Source: CAYJXJ01 sp964374095 (GTDB lineage Bacteria > Elusimicrobiota > Elusimicrobia > UBA1565 > UBA9628). From it: a stretch of 16,876 nucleotides of DNA. Location: positions 1-16,876 of the forward strand of contig CAYJXJ010000101.1 in assembly GCA_964374095.1 (NCBI GenBank). The letters run 5' to 3'. A program made the position numbers and the translations under genes. The notes beneath the pieces were generated by a model. The model saw nothing but the letters and a program-made list of their open reading frames with translations, did no database searches and had not been told where the DNA came from. This document shows positions 1 to 6,426 of this stretch, one piece after another (position 1 is the stretch's first letter; each line of letters begins with the position of its first letter).

Positions 1-768
1 GAAGGCCTCGACTTTCTTGGGGTCGCCGATCTCCTGGAGCATCTTGAGGACGGCCTCGTTGGCGCCGCCGTGCAGCGGGCCCTTGAGGGCCCCGATGCCG
101 GAGGTCACGGCCGAATACAGATCGGAGAGAGTCGAGGCCGTCACCAGAGCGGCGAAAGTCGAGGCGTTCATCTCGTGGTCGAGATGCAGGACCAAGGAGG
201 TGTCCATCACCCGGACGTAATTCTCCTCGGGCGTTTCCCCCGTGAGCATGTAGAGGAAATTCGCCGCATGGTCGAGCTTCTCATGCGGCGGCACGGGCTT
301 CTGGTTTTGCCGGAGGCGATGAAAAGTCGCGACGATCGCCGGGAACTTGGCGGTCAAGGAGATGGCCCGGTGCAAATTGGCCTCGGGGGAGCGCTCGGGG
401 TTCTGGTCGAAGGTCGAGACCAGCGAGACCACCGTCCGCAGCGCGTCCATCGGATGGCTCGTGTGCGGCAGGAGCGCGATGAAGTCCACCACTTGCTGGG
501 GAAGGCCTCTGGTCTTTCGGAACTCCTTCTTTAGGGACTCCAGCTCATCGGTCCGCGGGAGACGCTGATGCCATAGGAGAAAACAGCACTCCTCGTAGCT
601 GGCCCCGACGAGCTCTTCGATGTGGTAGCCCAGGTAGTAGAGCTTGCCGGCGGCGCCGTCGATCTGGCAGAGGCGGCTGCGGCAGGCCACCACGCCCTCG
701 AGGCCCGGGGCGAACTCCTCGCGCGGGGCGGCATTGACCGCGGCGGGAGATGATTTGGGGTTGGACAT
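1..768 (-). CDS. gltA: Citrate synthase, N-terminal 256 residues (cut by window edge)
   Basis: Condenses acetyl-CoA and oxaloacetate to citrate in the cytoplasm; some family members also run in reverse. The reading frame is open from an ATG at 768 to the window edge, giving 256 of the usual roughly 370-430 residues. Family landmarks are DHEMNAST (about 197-204), holding the oxaloacetate-binding His198, and GPLHGGANE (about 230-238), holding the catalytic His233. The catalytic Asp lies in the missing C-terminal part. The start is fixed by a perfect AGGAGG ribosome binding site six bases upstream (775-780). The gene is last in a run of same-strand genes and begins 16 bp after the stop of the zinc-ribbon CBS gene, so it is probably cotranscribed with the 2-oxoacid:ferredoxin oxidoreductase. 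Methylcitrate synthase cannot be excluded from this part of the protein. Confidence 0.93.
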   Translation of the reverse strand, partial: MSNPKSSPAAVNAAPREEFAPGLEGVVACRSRLCQIDGAAGKLYYLGYHIEELVGASYEECCFLLWHQRLPRTDELESLKKEFRKTRGLPQQVVDFIALLPHTSHPMDALRTVVSLVSTFDQNPERSPEANLHRAISLTAKFPAIVATFHRLRQNQKPVPPHEKLDHAANFLYMLTGETPEENYVRVMDTSLVLHLDHEMNASTFAALVTASTLSDLYSAVTSGIGALKGPLHGGANEAVLKMLQEIGDPKKVEAF

Positions 769-774
769 GGCAAT

Positions 775-780
775 CCTCCT
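775..780 (-). promoter_or_regulatory. Strong Shine-Dalgarno of citrate synthase
   Basis: AGGAGG on the minus strand, six bases before the ATG at 768. It lies in the short gap after the CBS gene stop and gives this last operon gene its own strong ribosome entry, unlike the upstream genes, which overlap one another. Confidence 0.75.
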
Positions 781-784
781 GGAA

Positions 785-1279
785 TCAGCGGCAAAGATAG
801 CGCAGCAAGTCGCGCGCGGAGACCACGCCCAGCCCGCCCGCTTTGAGCCGCACCGCCAGGTGCCGGACGCGGGTGATGGCCATTTGATGGAAAGCCTCGG
901 CCACCGGATCGTCCTCGCGCAGGGAAAGTTCGGCCGGCCTCATGGCGCCGCCGACGGTCGCGGCCGCCAGGTTGGCATGATCCGGGACGCGCAGCAGGAG
1001 GGAATACTCGGAGAGGACCCCCTCCAGCGTCCCCTTGTCGGTGACCAAGACGCAGCCGATGTTGGCCCGACGCATCGCCTCGACGGCCTTTTGGATGGAA
1101 TCCCCGCGGGAAACCTCCTCGGCCCGCCGGGGGGAAAGATCGGCGATGGTGCCCTCGAGGATCTTGCGTTCCATGCCGCGGGCGGGCTTGAGCTTGTCGG
1201 CGTCCCACAAAGACACCCCGCACGCCGAACAATCGTCGGCCCCGGCAATGTTCCCATGGCCGCAGTCGGGACACTTCAT
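785..1279 (-). CDS. Zinc-ribbon and CBS-pair protein
   Basis: A 164-residue cytoplasmic protein with no membrane segment. The N-terminus is a four-cysteine zinc ribbon (C3, C6, C17, C20; CPDC and CSAC pairs). Two CBS motifs follow, at about residues 48-100 and 108-163, forming one Bateman module. CBS pairs of this kind commonly bind AMP, ATP or related nucleotides and regulate a partner. The ATG overlaps the stop of the ferredoxin oxidoreductase beta subunit by four bases (ATGA), which implies translational coupling. The citrate synthase gene starts 16 bp downstream. Regulation or assembly of the flanking enzymes is inferred from this placement; the ribbon may be a protein-docking or redox/zinc-sensitive element. 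No catalytic domain is visible. Confidence 0.85.
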   Translation of the reverse strand: MKCPDCGHGNIAGADDCSACGVSLWDADKLKPARGMERKILEGTIADLSPRRAEEVSRGDSIQKAVEAMRRANIGCVLVTDKGTLEGVLSEYSLLLRVPDHANLAAATVGGAMRPAELSLREDDPVAEAFHQMAITRVRHLAVRLKAGGLGVVSARDLLRYLCR

Positions 1280-2319
1280 TTGACCGCCCAGGTCTCGGGC
1301 CCCGTCAAGACCTGCTGCAGGTCGCCCGGGGCGGCCTTGCGCGCAGCATCCAACTGCGCGTCGATAAGCTCATGGAGCGCGGGCCTCTCGACCGCCCGGA
1401 ACACCCCGACCGGGGCGGGCAGGTCCGGAGGATCGAGATGGGCCATCAAATGCGCGAGGACCGAGGAAGGGCTTTTCTCATCATGAACCAGCAGGTCGGG
1501 GGGCGGCGAGCCGCGCTCGAAAGAGACGACCTCGGGAGTGAGCCCCTTCAGCCGGATTCCCCTGTTGGCGTCTTTCCCAAAGACGAGGGGCTTGCCGTGC
1601 TCCAGGCGCACGACCTGGTCTTCCCGGGTGGCCTTCTCGGCGACCCCGGCCCAGGCCCCGTCGTTGAAGACGATGCAGTTCTGGAATATCTCCACGAAGG
1701 CCGAGCCCTTGTGCGCCGCGGCCCGGCGCAGGACCTCGCCCAAGTGGGTGAGATCGGTGTCGATGGCGCGGGCGACGAAGGTCGCCTCCGAGGCCAGGGC
1801 CACGCTGATCGGGTTGATGGGATGGTCGATCGAGCCCATGGGGGTCGACTTGGTCTTCTTGCCGATTTCGGAGGTCGGGGAGGTCTGGCCCTTGGTGAGG
1901 CCATAGATCTTGTTGTTGAACAGCAGGATCTTCAAATCCACGTTGCGACGCAGGGCGTGGAGGAGGTGATTGCCCCCGATGGAGAGCCCGTCGCCGTCTC
2001 CCGTGACGACCCAGACTTGGAGCTCGGGCCGCGCGCATTTGAGTCCCGTCGCGATCGTCGGGGCCCGCCCGTGGATGGTGTGGAAGCCGAAGGTGTTCAT
2101 GTAATACGGGAAGCGGGAAGAGCACCCGATGCCCGAAACAAAAACGATGCGCTCGCGCGGTATGCCCAACTCCGGAAGGAGCTTTTGCACCGTGGCCAGG
2201 ATCGCGAAATCCCCGCAGCCCGGACACCAGCGCACCATCTGGTCGGACACGAAGTCCTTGCGGGTCAGGACGGGACCGGTCGCCGGGAGGCCTTCGAGGT
2301 CGTCGGACGGAGCGCCCAT
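1276..2319 (-). CDS. korB: 2-oxoacid:ferredoxin oxidoreductase, beta subunit (TPP-binding)
   Basis: Catalytic subunit that decarboxylates a 2-oxoacid, most likely 2-oxoglutarate to succinyl-CoA, using thiamine pyrophosphate and passing electrons to ferredoxin; the reaction is reversible in the reductive TCA direction. The protein has 347 residues, typical for the family. Visible landmarks are WCPGCGD (31-37), SGIGCSSR (62-69) and the later QNC (C215), matching the conserved cysteines that hold a [4Fe-4S] cluster. The TPP motif runs from GDGDG (107-111) to NN (135-136). The ATG overlaps the alpha-subunit stop by one base (TGATG), and the stop overlaps the next CBS gene. Substrate choice is inferred from the two-gene KorAB layout and the citrate synthase neighbour; pyruvate or a branched-chain oxoacid is possible. 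Confidence 0.92.
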   Translation of the reverse strand: MGAPSDDLEGLPATGPVLTRKDFVSDQMVRWCPGCGDFAILATVQKLLPELGIPRERIVFVSGIGCSSRFPYYMNTFGFHTIHGRAPTIATGLKCARPELQVWVVTGDGDGLSIGGNHLLHALRRNVDLKILLFNNKIYGLTKGQTSPTSEIGKKTKSTPMGSIDHPINPISVALASEATFVARAIDTDLTHLGEVLRRAAAHKGSAFVEIFQNCIVFNDGAWAGVAEKATREDQVVRLEHGKPLVFGKDANRGIRLKGLTPEVVSFERGSPPPDLLVHDEKSPSSVLAHLMAHLDPPDLPAPVGVFRAVERPALHELIDAQLDAARKAAPGDLQQVLTGPETWAVK

Positions 2320-4205
2320 CAGCCCGCCTCCCCATGGAGGATTTCGGCGATCAAGGCGCGGACTTCCGAGATCTTGAAGGGCTGGCCCTTCACCTTATTG
2401 AGGCCCACGGCGGGGACCAGGAACTTGGCACGGAGGAGCTTCAGGAGCTGGCCCAGATTGAGTTCCGGCACCAGGACCTTATCGTAGCGTCCGAGGATCT
2501 CCCCCAGATCCGAGGGCAGAGGGTTGAGGTGGCGCAGGTGCAGGGCGGCGACCGGCTCGCCGCGACCGAGGCATTCCTGAACGGCGGCCGTGATGGCCCC
2601 GTAGGTCGAGCCCCACCCCACCACCAACACCTTGCCCGTGGAGGGGCCCAGGACTTTGGTCGGTGGAATATCCTGGACGATCTTGGCCACCTTCGCCGCG
2701 CGCAGGCGCACCATGCGCTCGTGGTTGTCGGGATCGTAACTCACGCTGCCGCTCACGTCCGCCTTCTCCAGGCCCCCGATCCGGTGCTCGTAGCCGGCCA
2801 GGCCGGGGACGGCCCAGGGACGGGCCAGGGTATCGGCCTCCCTCTTGTAAGGCTTGAAATCCGCGGCGGGAGGGAGCTTCGCGAACTCGATCTTAGGGAG
2901 TTTCGACGCGTCGGGAACGGTCCAGGGTTCGGAACCGTTGGCCAAATAGCCGTCCGAGAGCAGAAACACGGGAGTCATGTACTTGACCGACAGCCGGAAG
3001 GCCTCGAAGGCCATGGTGAAGCACTCCGCGGGGGTCGCGGGGGCCAGGATGGGGACCGGGCATTCGGAGTTGCGGCCATACATCGCCTGGAGGAGGTCGG
3101 CCTGCTCGGTCTTGGTCGGCAAGCCCGTCGAGGGCCCGCCGCGCTGGACGTCGATGATCACCAGCGGCAGCTCCGCCATCACGGCCAGCCCGATCGCCTC
3201 GGACTTGAGCGCGATTCCCGGGCCGCTTGAGCCCGTGGAGGCCAGAAGCCCGCCGAAGGAAGCGCCGATCGCCGAGCCGATGGCCGCGATCTCATCCTCG
3301 GCCTGAAAAGTCTTGACCCCGAAGCATTTGTGCTTGGCCAGTTCGTGGAGGATGTCGGAAGCGGGGGTGATCGGATAGGAACCGTACCACAGCGCCCGTC
3401 CGGCCTGCACCGAGGCCGCCACCATCCCGAGGGCGATGGCCTCGTTGCCCGTGATGTTGCGGTAGAGGCCCGGGGCGATCGGGGCTTTGGCCACGCGGTA
3501 GTGATGCCCGAAGATCTCGGCCGTTTCGGCGTAGGCGTTGCCCGCCAGGAGCGCCTTGACGTTGGCCTCGACCAGCAGCGGGTTCTTCTTGAACTTGGAT
3601 TGGATCCAGCGCGACGTGCTCTCCATCGGCCGGTCGTAGAGCCAGTACATCATGCCCAACGCGAAGAAGTTCTTGCAGCGCTCGACCTGGACTTTCGTCA
3701 ATGCCATCCCGGCCAGGGCGTTGCCGGTGAGACGCGAGAGCTCGACCGGGATCACCCGGTAGTCGCTGAGGCTTCCGTCCTCGAGCGGGTTGGTGGCGCA
3801 GCCGGCCTTCGTCAGGTTCCCCGGCAGGAAGGAATCGGAGTTGATGATCAGGATCCCCCCCTTTTTGAGGTCCTTGACGTTGGCTTTGAGCGCCGCGGGA
3901 TTCATGGCGACCAGCACGTCGGGCTCATCCCCGGGGGTCAGCACGTCCCGCGAGCTGAAATGGATCTGGAATCCGCTCACGCCCGGCAGGGTGCCCGCCG
4001 GGGCGCGGATCTCGGCCGGGAAGTCCGGCAGGGTGGAGAGATCGTTGCCGGCGATGGCCGTCGAGGTGGTGAACTGGCCGCCGACCAACTGGATGCCGTC
4101 GCCCGAGTCTCCGGCGAAACGGATGGTGACCGCCGCGATCTCCTCGGCCGGCCCCTTGGATGAGGGGGAGCGCGGGGAAGTCTTGGGGGCCGCGGGTTCG
4201 CTCAT
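2319..4205 (-). CDS. korA: 2-oxoacid:ferredoxin oxidoreductase, fused gamma-alpha subunit
   Basis: Partner of the TPP subunit; binds CoA and forms the active site at the subunit interface. The 628-residue protein has the fused architecture of KorA proteins. A gamma domain spans about residues 25-235 (opening AVTIRFAGDSGDGIQ). The alpha pyrimidine-binding domain starts near 250 and carries YPITPASD (277-284), the family CoA/2-oxoacid motif, the acidic QAEDE (301-305) that activates TPP, and TGSSGPG (324-330). A transketolase C-terminal-like domain follows at about 510-628. No ferredoxin-like cluster domain is present, as expected for this two-subunit type. The ATG overlaps the stop of the upstream CBS gene by four bases. 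The first 20 residues are Ser/Pro/Ala-rich and probably disordered. Confidence 0.94.
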   Translation of the reverse strand: MSEPAAPKTSPRSPSSKGPAEEIAAVTIRFAGDSGDGIQLVGGQFTTSTAIAGNDLSTLPDFPAEIRAPAGTLPGVSGFQIHFSSRDVLTPGDEPDVLVAMNPAALKANVKDLKKGGILIINSDSFLPGNLTKAGCATNPLEDGSLSDYRVIPVELSRLTGNALAGMALTKVQVERCKNFFALGMMYWLYDRPMESTSRWIQSKFKKNPLLVEANVKALLAGNAYAETAEIFGHHYRVAKAPIAPGLYRNITGNEAIALGMVAASVQAGRALWYGSYPITPASDILHELAKHKCFGVKTFQAEDEIAAIGSAIGASFGGLLASTGSSGPGIALKSEAIGLAVMAELPLVIIDVQRGGPSTGLPTKTEQADLLQAMYGRNSECPVPILAPATPAECFTMAFEAFRLSVKYMTPVFLLSDGYLANGSEPWTVPDASKLPKIEFAKLPPAADFKPYKREADTLARPWAVPGLAGYEHRIGGLEKADVSGSVSYDPDNHERMVRLRAAKVAKIVQDIPPTKVLGPSTGKVLVVGWGSTYGAITAAVQECLGRGEPVAALHLRHLNPLPSDLGEILGRYDKVLVPELNLGQLLKLLRAKFLVPAVGLNKVKGQPFKISEVRALIAEILHGEAG

Positions 4206-4666
4206 GCCCCGTCGGCCTCCTCGCTGACCGCGTGGGGCGTCGGAGACCTATTGACGACCGCGGCCGGGAAGTGATCCGCGAGGTAGCGGATCACCGTGTC
4301 GACCGTCAGCAGCGACGCCGGGACGCCCTTTTCATCGACGAGCGGCAGGTTGCGCAGCCCCTTGGCGTTCATCACCTCGACGGCTTCGCCCAGGGACTGA
4401 TCGAGGGTGGCGATCACGGGATTGGGGGTCATGTAATCGCGCGCGGTCTTTCCGGAGAGGGCCTTTCCGAAGGCCTTCATGAGAAAATCGCGGTCCGTGA
4501 AAACGCCGCAGAGCTTGCCTCCTTTGGTCACCATGAGGCAGTGGATCTTTTTCTCGCGCATCAGCGCGATGGCCTCCTGGATGGGGACGGTCTCCTCGAC
4601 GGAAACGACTTTCGTCCGGGCGACGTGGGCGAGCTTTTCCGCGAGAGCCTTGGTCTTGGGGGGCAT
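4202..4666 (-). CDS. CBS-pair protein heading the oxidoreductase operon
   Basis: A 154-residue soluble protein made almost entirely of two CBS motifs (about residues 16-70 and 78-132), a Bateman module that usually senses adenine nucleotides. The frame is open up to 4735, but that upstream ATG lies upstream of a good promoter (4698-4727). The ATG at 4666 (protein begins MPPKTKAL) leaves a leader of about 25 nt and is preferred. No strong Shine-Dalgarno is visible before it. The stop overlaps the korA start by four bases. With the zinc-ribbon CBS gene behind korB, the oxidoreductase is bracketed by two CBS proteins. A role in setting flux by energy charge is inferred, not shown. Confidence 0.85.
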   Translation of the reverse strand: MPPKTKALAEKLAHVARTKVVSVEETVPIQEAIALMREKKIHCLMVTKGGKLCGVFTDRDFLMKAFGKALSGKTARDYMTPNPVIATLDQSLGEAVEVMNAKGLRNLPLVDEKGVPASLLTVDTVIRYLADHFPAAVVNRSPTPHAVSEEADGA

Positions 4667-4697
4667 GCCGCGCGGGCCCGACTCTGCCCGCTGAAAC

Positions 4698-4727
4698 AGT
4701 ATATCGCTTAGTCCCGCGGGAAAGCAA
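4698..4727 (-). promoter_or_regulatory. Sigma70-like promoter of the CBS-korAB-gltA operon
   Basis: On the minus strand, TTGCTT at 4727-4722 is followed after 18 bases by TATACT at 4703-4698, predicting a start near 4691. This places the transcript between the FHA gene and the CBS gene and excludes the ATG at 4735 as the main translation start. Read-through from the FHA gene could still feed the operon. Confidence 0.55.
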
Positions 4728-4763
4728 CAACACAATGGCCGCGCGCGGCTTCGGCGCGAGGTC

Positions 4764-5537
4764 TCAGCCCGGCGCCCCCTCCTTCAGCGAGAACTGGATC
4801 GTGGTCCCCCCGCATTCGATGAGGTCGCCTTCCTTAAGCAGGACGCTGCCGAAGACCTTCTGGTTGTTGACCGAGGTGTAGCCGTCTTGGATGGCGAGCA
4901 GGTAATACCCGTCGGGCTTGCGATGGATGGAAGCCGCGATCTCGGGCGCCGAGCCGAAAAGACCGCTTCCTTTGATGGGAATCTGGGCGCGGTCGGATTT
5001 GCCGAGGTAGGTGGACATCCCCTTGAGCTCGTACTCAACCTCCCCGGCCACCCCTTTGATCACCTTGAGCAGACCCACTTTGGGAGGACCCGCGGCGGCC
5101 GCCACCGCCGCGTTGGCGGCCAGGATTTCGGCTTGCTTCTCGGGGGTCAGGGCGATGGTGGCCTCCGCGGAAGGCTGAGGCGCGGCGGGGGCCGCCGCGG
5201 GAGCGTCCTCGACGAAGACCAAGGCGTGGCGCGCGACCCCGACGACGTCATCGTGATGGAGGCCGGCCGTCTTGATGCGCTTTTCATTGACGTAAGTCCC
5301 GTTGGTGGATTCCAGGTCCTCGACGAAATAGGTGTCGCCCTGGCGGCAGATCTTGCAGTGATGGCCGCTCACCGCGGGATTGTCGATGACGATGTCATTG
5401 TCGGGTTTGCGCCCGACGGTCAGCGTATCCTTGGTGAGAAGCACCTCCTTAATGACGGCCGCGTTGAATTTCAGGAGCAGCTTGGGCATGTGGTTGGCTG
5501 CAGCGGGGGCAGCACCCTGACTTGAGTTTCCTCGCAC
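4764..5537 (-). CDS. Tandem FHA-domain protein
   Basis: A 257-residue phosphothreonine-reader candidate without membrane segments. FHA1 (about residues 20-110) keeps the binding signature: GR (42-43), SGHH (57-60) and STNGTYVN (77-84). FHA2 (about 152-252) is degenerate, with GK in place of GR (179-180) and VNN in place of the NG loop (223-225), so it may fold but not bind phosphothreonine. An Ala/Pro linker between them contains EATIALT (125-131, Thr127), a possible phosphosite. It is the last gene after the kinase and phosphatase, 52 bp behind the latter. The GTG at 5537 has GGAAGGA five bases upstream; the ATG at 5489, which fits the domain edge, has none. The FHA1 arrangement recalls OdhI/GarA-type regulators, but this protein is longer. 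Confidence 0.87.
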   Translation of the reverse strand: MRGNSSQGAAPAAANHMPKLLLKFNAAVIKEVLLTKDTLTVGRKPDNDIVIDNPAVSGHHCKICRQGDTYFVEDLESTNGTYVNEKRIKTAGLHHDDVVGVARHALVFVEDAPAAAPAAPQPSAEATIALTPEKQAEILAANAAVAAAAGPPKVGLLKVIKGVAGEVEYELKGMSTYLGKSDRAQIPIKGSGLFGSAPEIAASIHRKPDGYYLLAIQDGYTSVNNQKVFGSVLLKEGDLIECGGTTIQFSLKEGAPG

Positions 5538-5538
5538 G

Positions 5539-5557
5539 GCGGTCCTTCCGGGACCGC
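5539..5557 (-). promoter_or_regulatory. Hairpin masking the FHA gene ribosome binding site
   Basis: GCGGTCC (5539-5545) and GGACCGC (5551-5557) form a perfect 7-bp stem with a 5-base loop. On the mRNA, the Shine-Dalgarno GGAAGGA spans loop and 3' arm, directly before the GTG at 5537. Folding would hide the site and could lower FHA expression relative to the phosphatase. The effect is inferred. Confidence 0.35.
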
Positions 5558-5589
5558 TGAGGGAACCTCGGCTTTCGGCTCTGAGCGTT

Positions 5590-6426
5590 TCATCCCTTCT
5601 TCTTCTTCTCCCCGAAAAGTTTCTTCGCCAAGCCGCGCAAGGCCTTGCCGAGCTTGGGCTCGGGCACGCGGGCGGCGACGATGGTGATGTTGTCGACCCC
5701 GCCCCGGTCCCGCGACATATCGACGAGACGCTCCACCAGCGCGGAGGGCGCCGTGTCCTCGGCGATCACCTGGGCGACCTCCTCATCGGCCACCATCTTG
5801 GTCAGCCCGTCCGATGCCAAAAGCACGATGTCCCCGGGCAGCAGGGGGTGGTCGGCGACGTCCACTTTCACGTCCTCTTCGGTGCCGAGGGCGCGCGTGA
5901 GGATATTCTGGAGATTGGAATGGGCGGCTTGATCCGGGGTGATGAGTCCTCGGCGGACTTGGTCGCCCACCAAAGAATGGTCCTCGGTGATCTGGGTCAG
6001 CGCGCCCTGGCGGTAGAGATACAGGCGGCTGTCCCCCACGTGAGCCACCGTCATGGACGCGGCATCAACGAGGACGGCCACGAGCGTCGTCCCCATCCCG
6101 TAATCCTTGGCCACCTCGCGGCCTTTCTGGTAAATCACGGCGTTGGCGCTCTTGACGAAAAGCTCGAGCTGCCGCCCCCGCGGCGACAGGGACGCGTCGC
6201 CCCCGTCGGGCACGATGATCTTTTCGCCTCCGATCATCCGGCGCGCGAAATCCTGGACCGTGGTCACGGCCAGTCCCGACGCGACCTCACCCGCGTTATG
6301 CCCCCCCATCCCATCGGCCACCACGAGGAGCCCGAGCTCCTGATCGATGGCCATGCTGTCCTCGTTGATTTCCCGGACGCAGCCCTGGTCCGTCCGACCG
6401 TGAATCTCCAATGCCGGACAGGTCAT
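5590..6426 (-). CDS. PP2C-type Ser/Thr protein phosphatase
   Basis: A metal-dependent PPM/PP2C phosphatase (Stp/PstP type) expected to reverse phosphorylation by the neighbouring kinase. The 278-residue protein has the bacterial catalytic domain at about 6-255 with all main motifs: RTDQG (11-15), NED (21-23), DGMGGH (38-43), GTT (112-114), GDSR (131-134), SDGL (205-208) and DN (245-246). The acidic residues in these motifs bind the catalytic Mn/Mg ions. There is no membrane segment, and the tail is strongly basic (KKLFGEKKKKG). The ATG overlaps the kinase stop by four bases (6423-6426), so the two enzymes are translationally coupled and made in linked amounts. The FHA gene follows after a short gap. 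Confidence 0.95.
   Translation of the reverse strand: MTCPALEIHGRTDQGCVREINEDSMAIDQELGLLVVADGMGGHNAGEVASGLAVTTVQDFARRMIGGEKIIVPDGGDASLSPRGRQLELFVKSANAVIYQKGREVAKDYGMGTTLVAVLVDAASMTVAHVGDSRLYLYRQGALTQITEDHSLVGDQVRRGLITPDQAAHSNLQNILTRALGTEEDVKVDVADHPLLPGDIVLLASDGLTKMVADEEVAQVIAEDTAPSALVERLVDMSRDRGGVDNITIVAARVPEPKLGKALRGLAKKLFGEKKKKG

Noticed and set aside
1372..2487. 371-codon plus-strand frame across korB
   Set aside because: Shadow of korB/korA. The minus strand has clear TPP and iron-sulfur motifs.
4667..4735. Upstream ATG (MCCCF...) for the first CBS gene
   Set aside because: It lies upstream of the predicted promoter -10 and -35 boxes, and the extra residues are not part of the CBS fold.
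4741..4760. GC-rich hairpin after the FHA gene as a terminator
   Set aside because: Only a 5-bp CGCGC/GCGCG stem without a T-tract; too weak to call in DNA this GC-rich.
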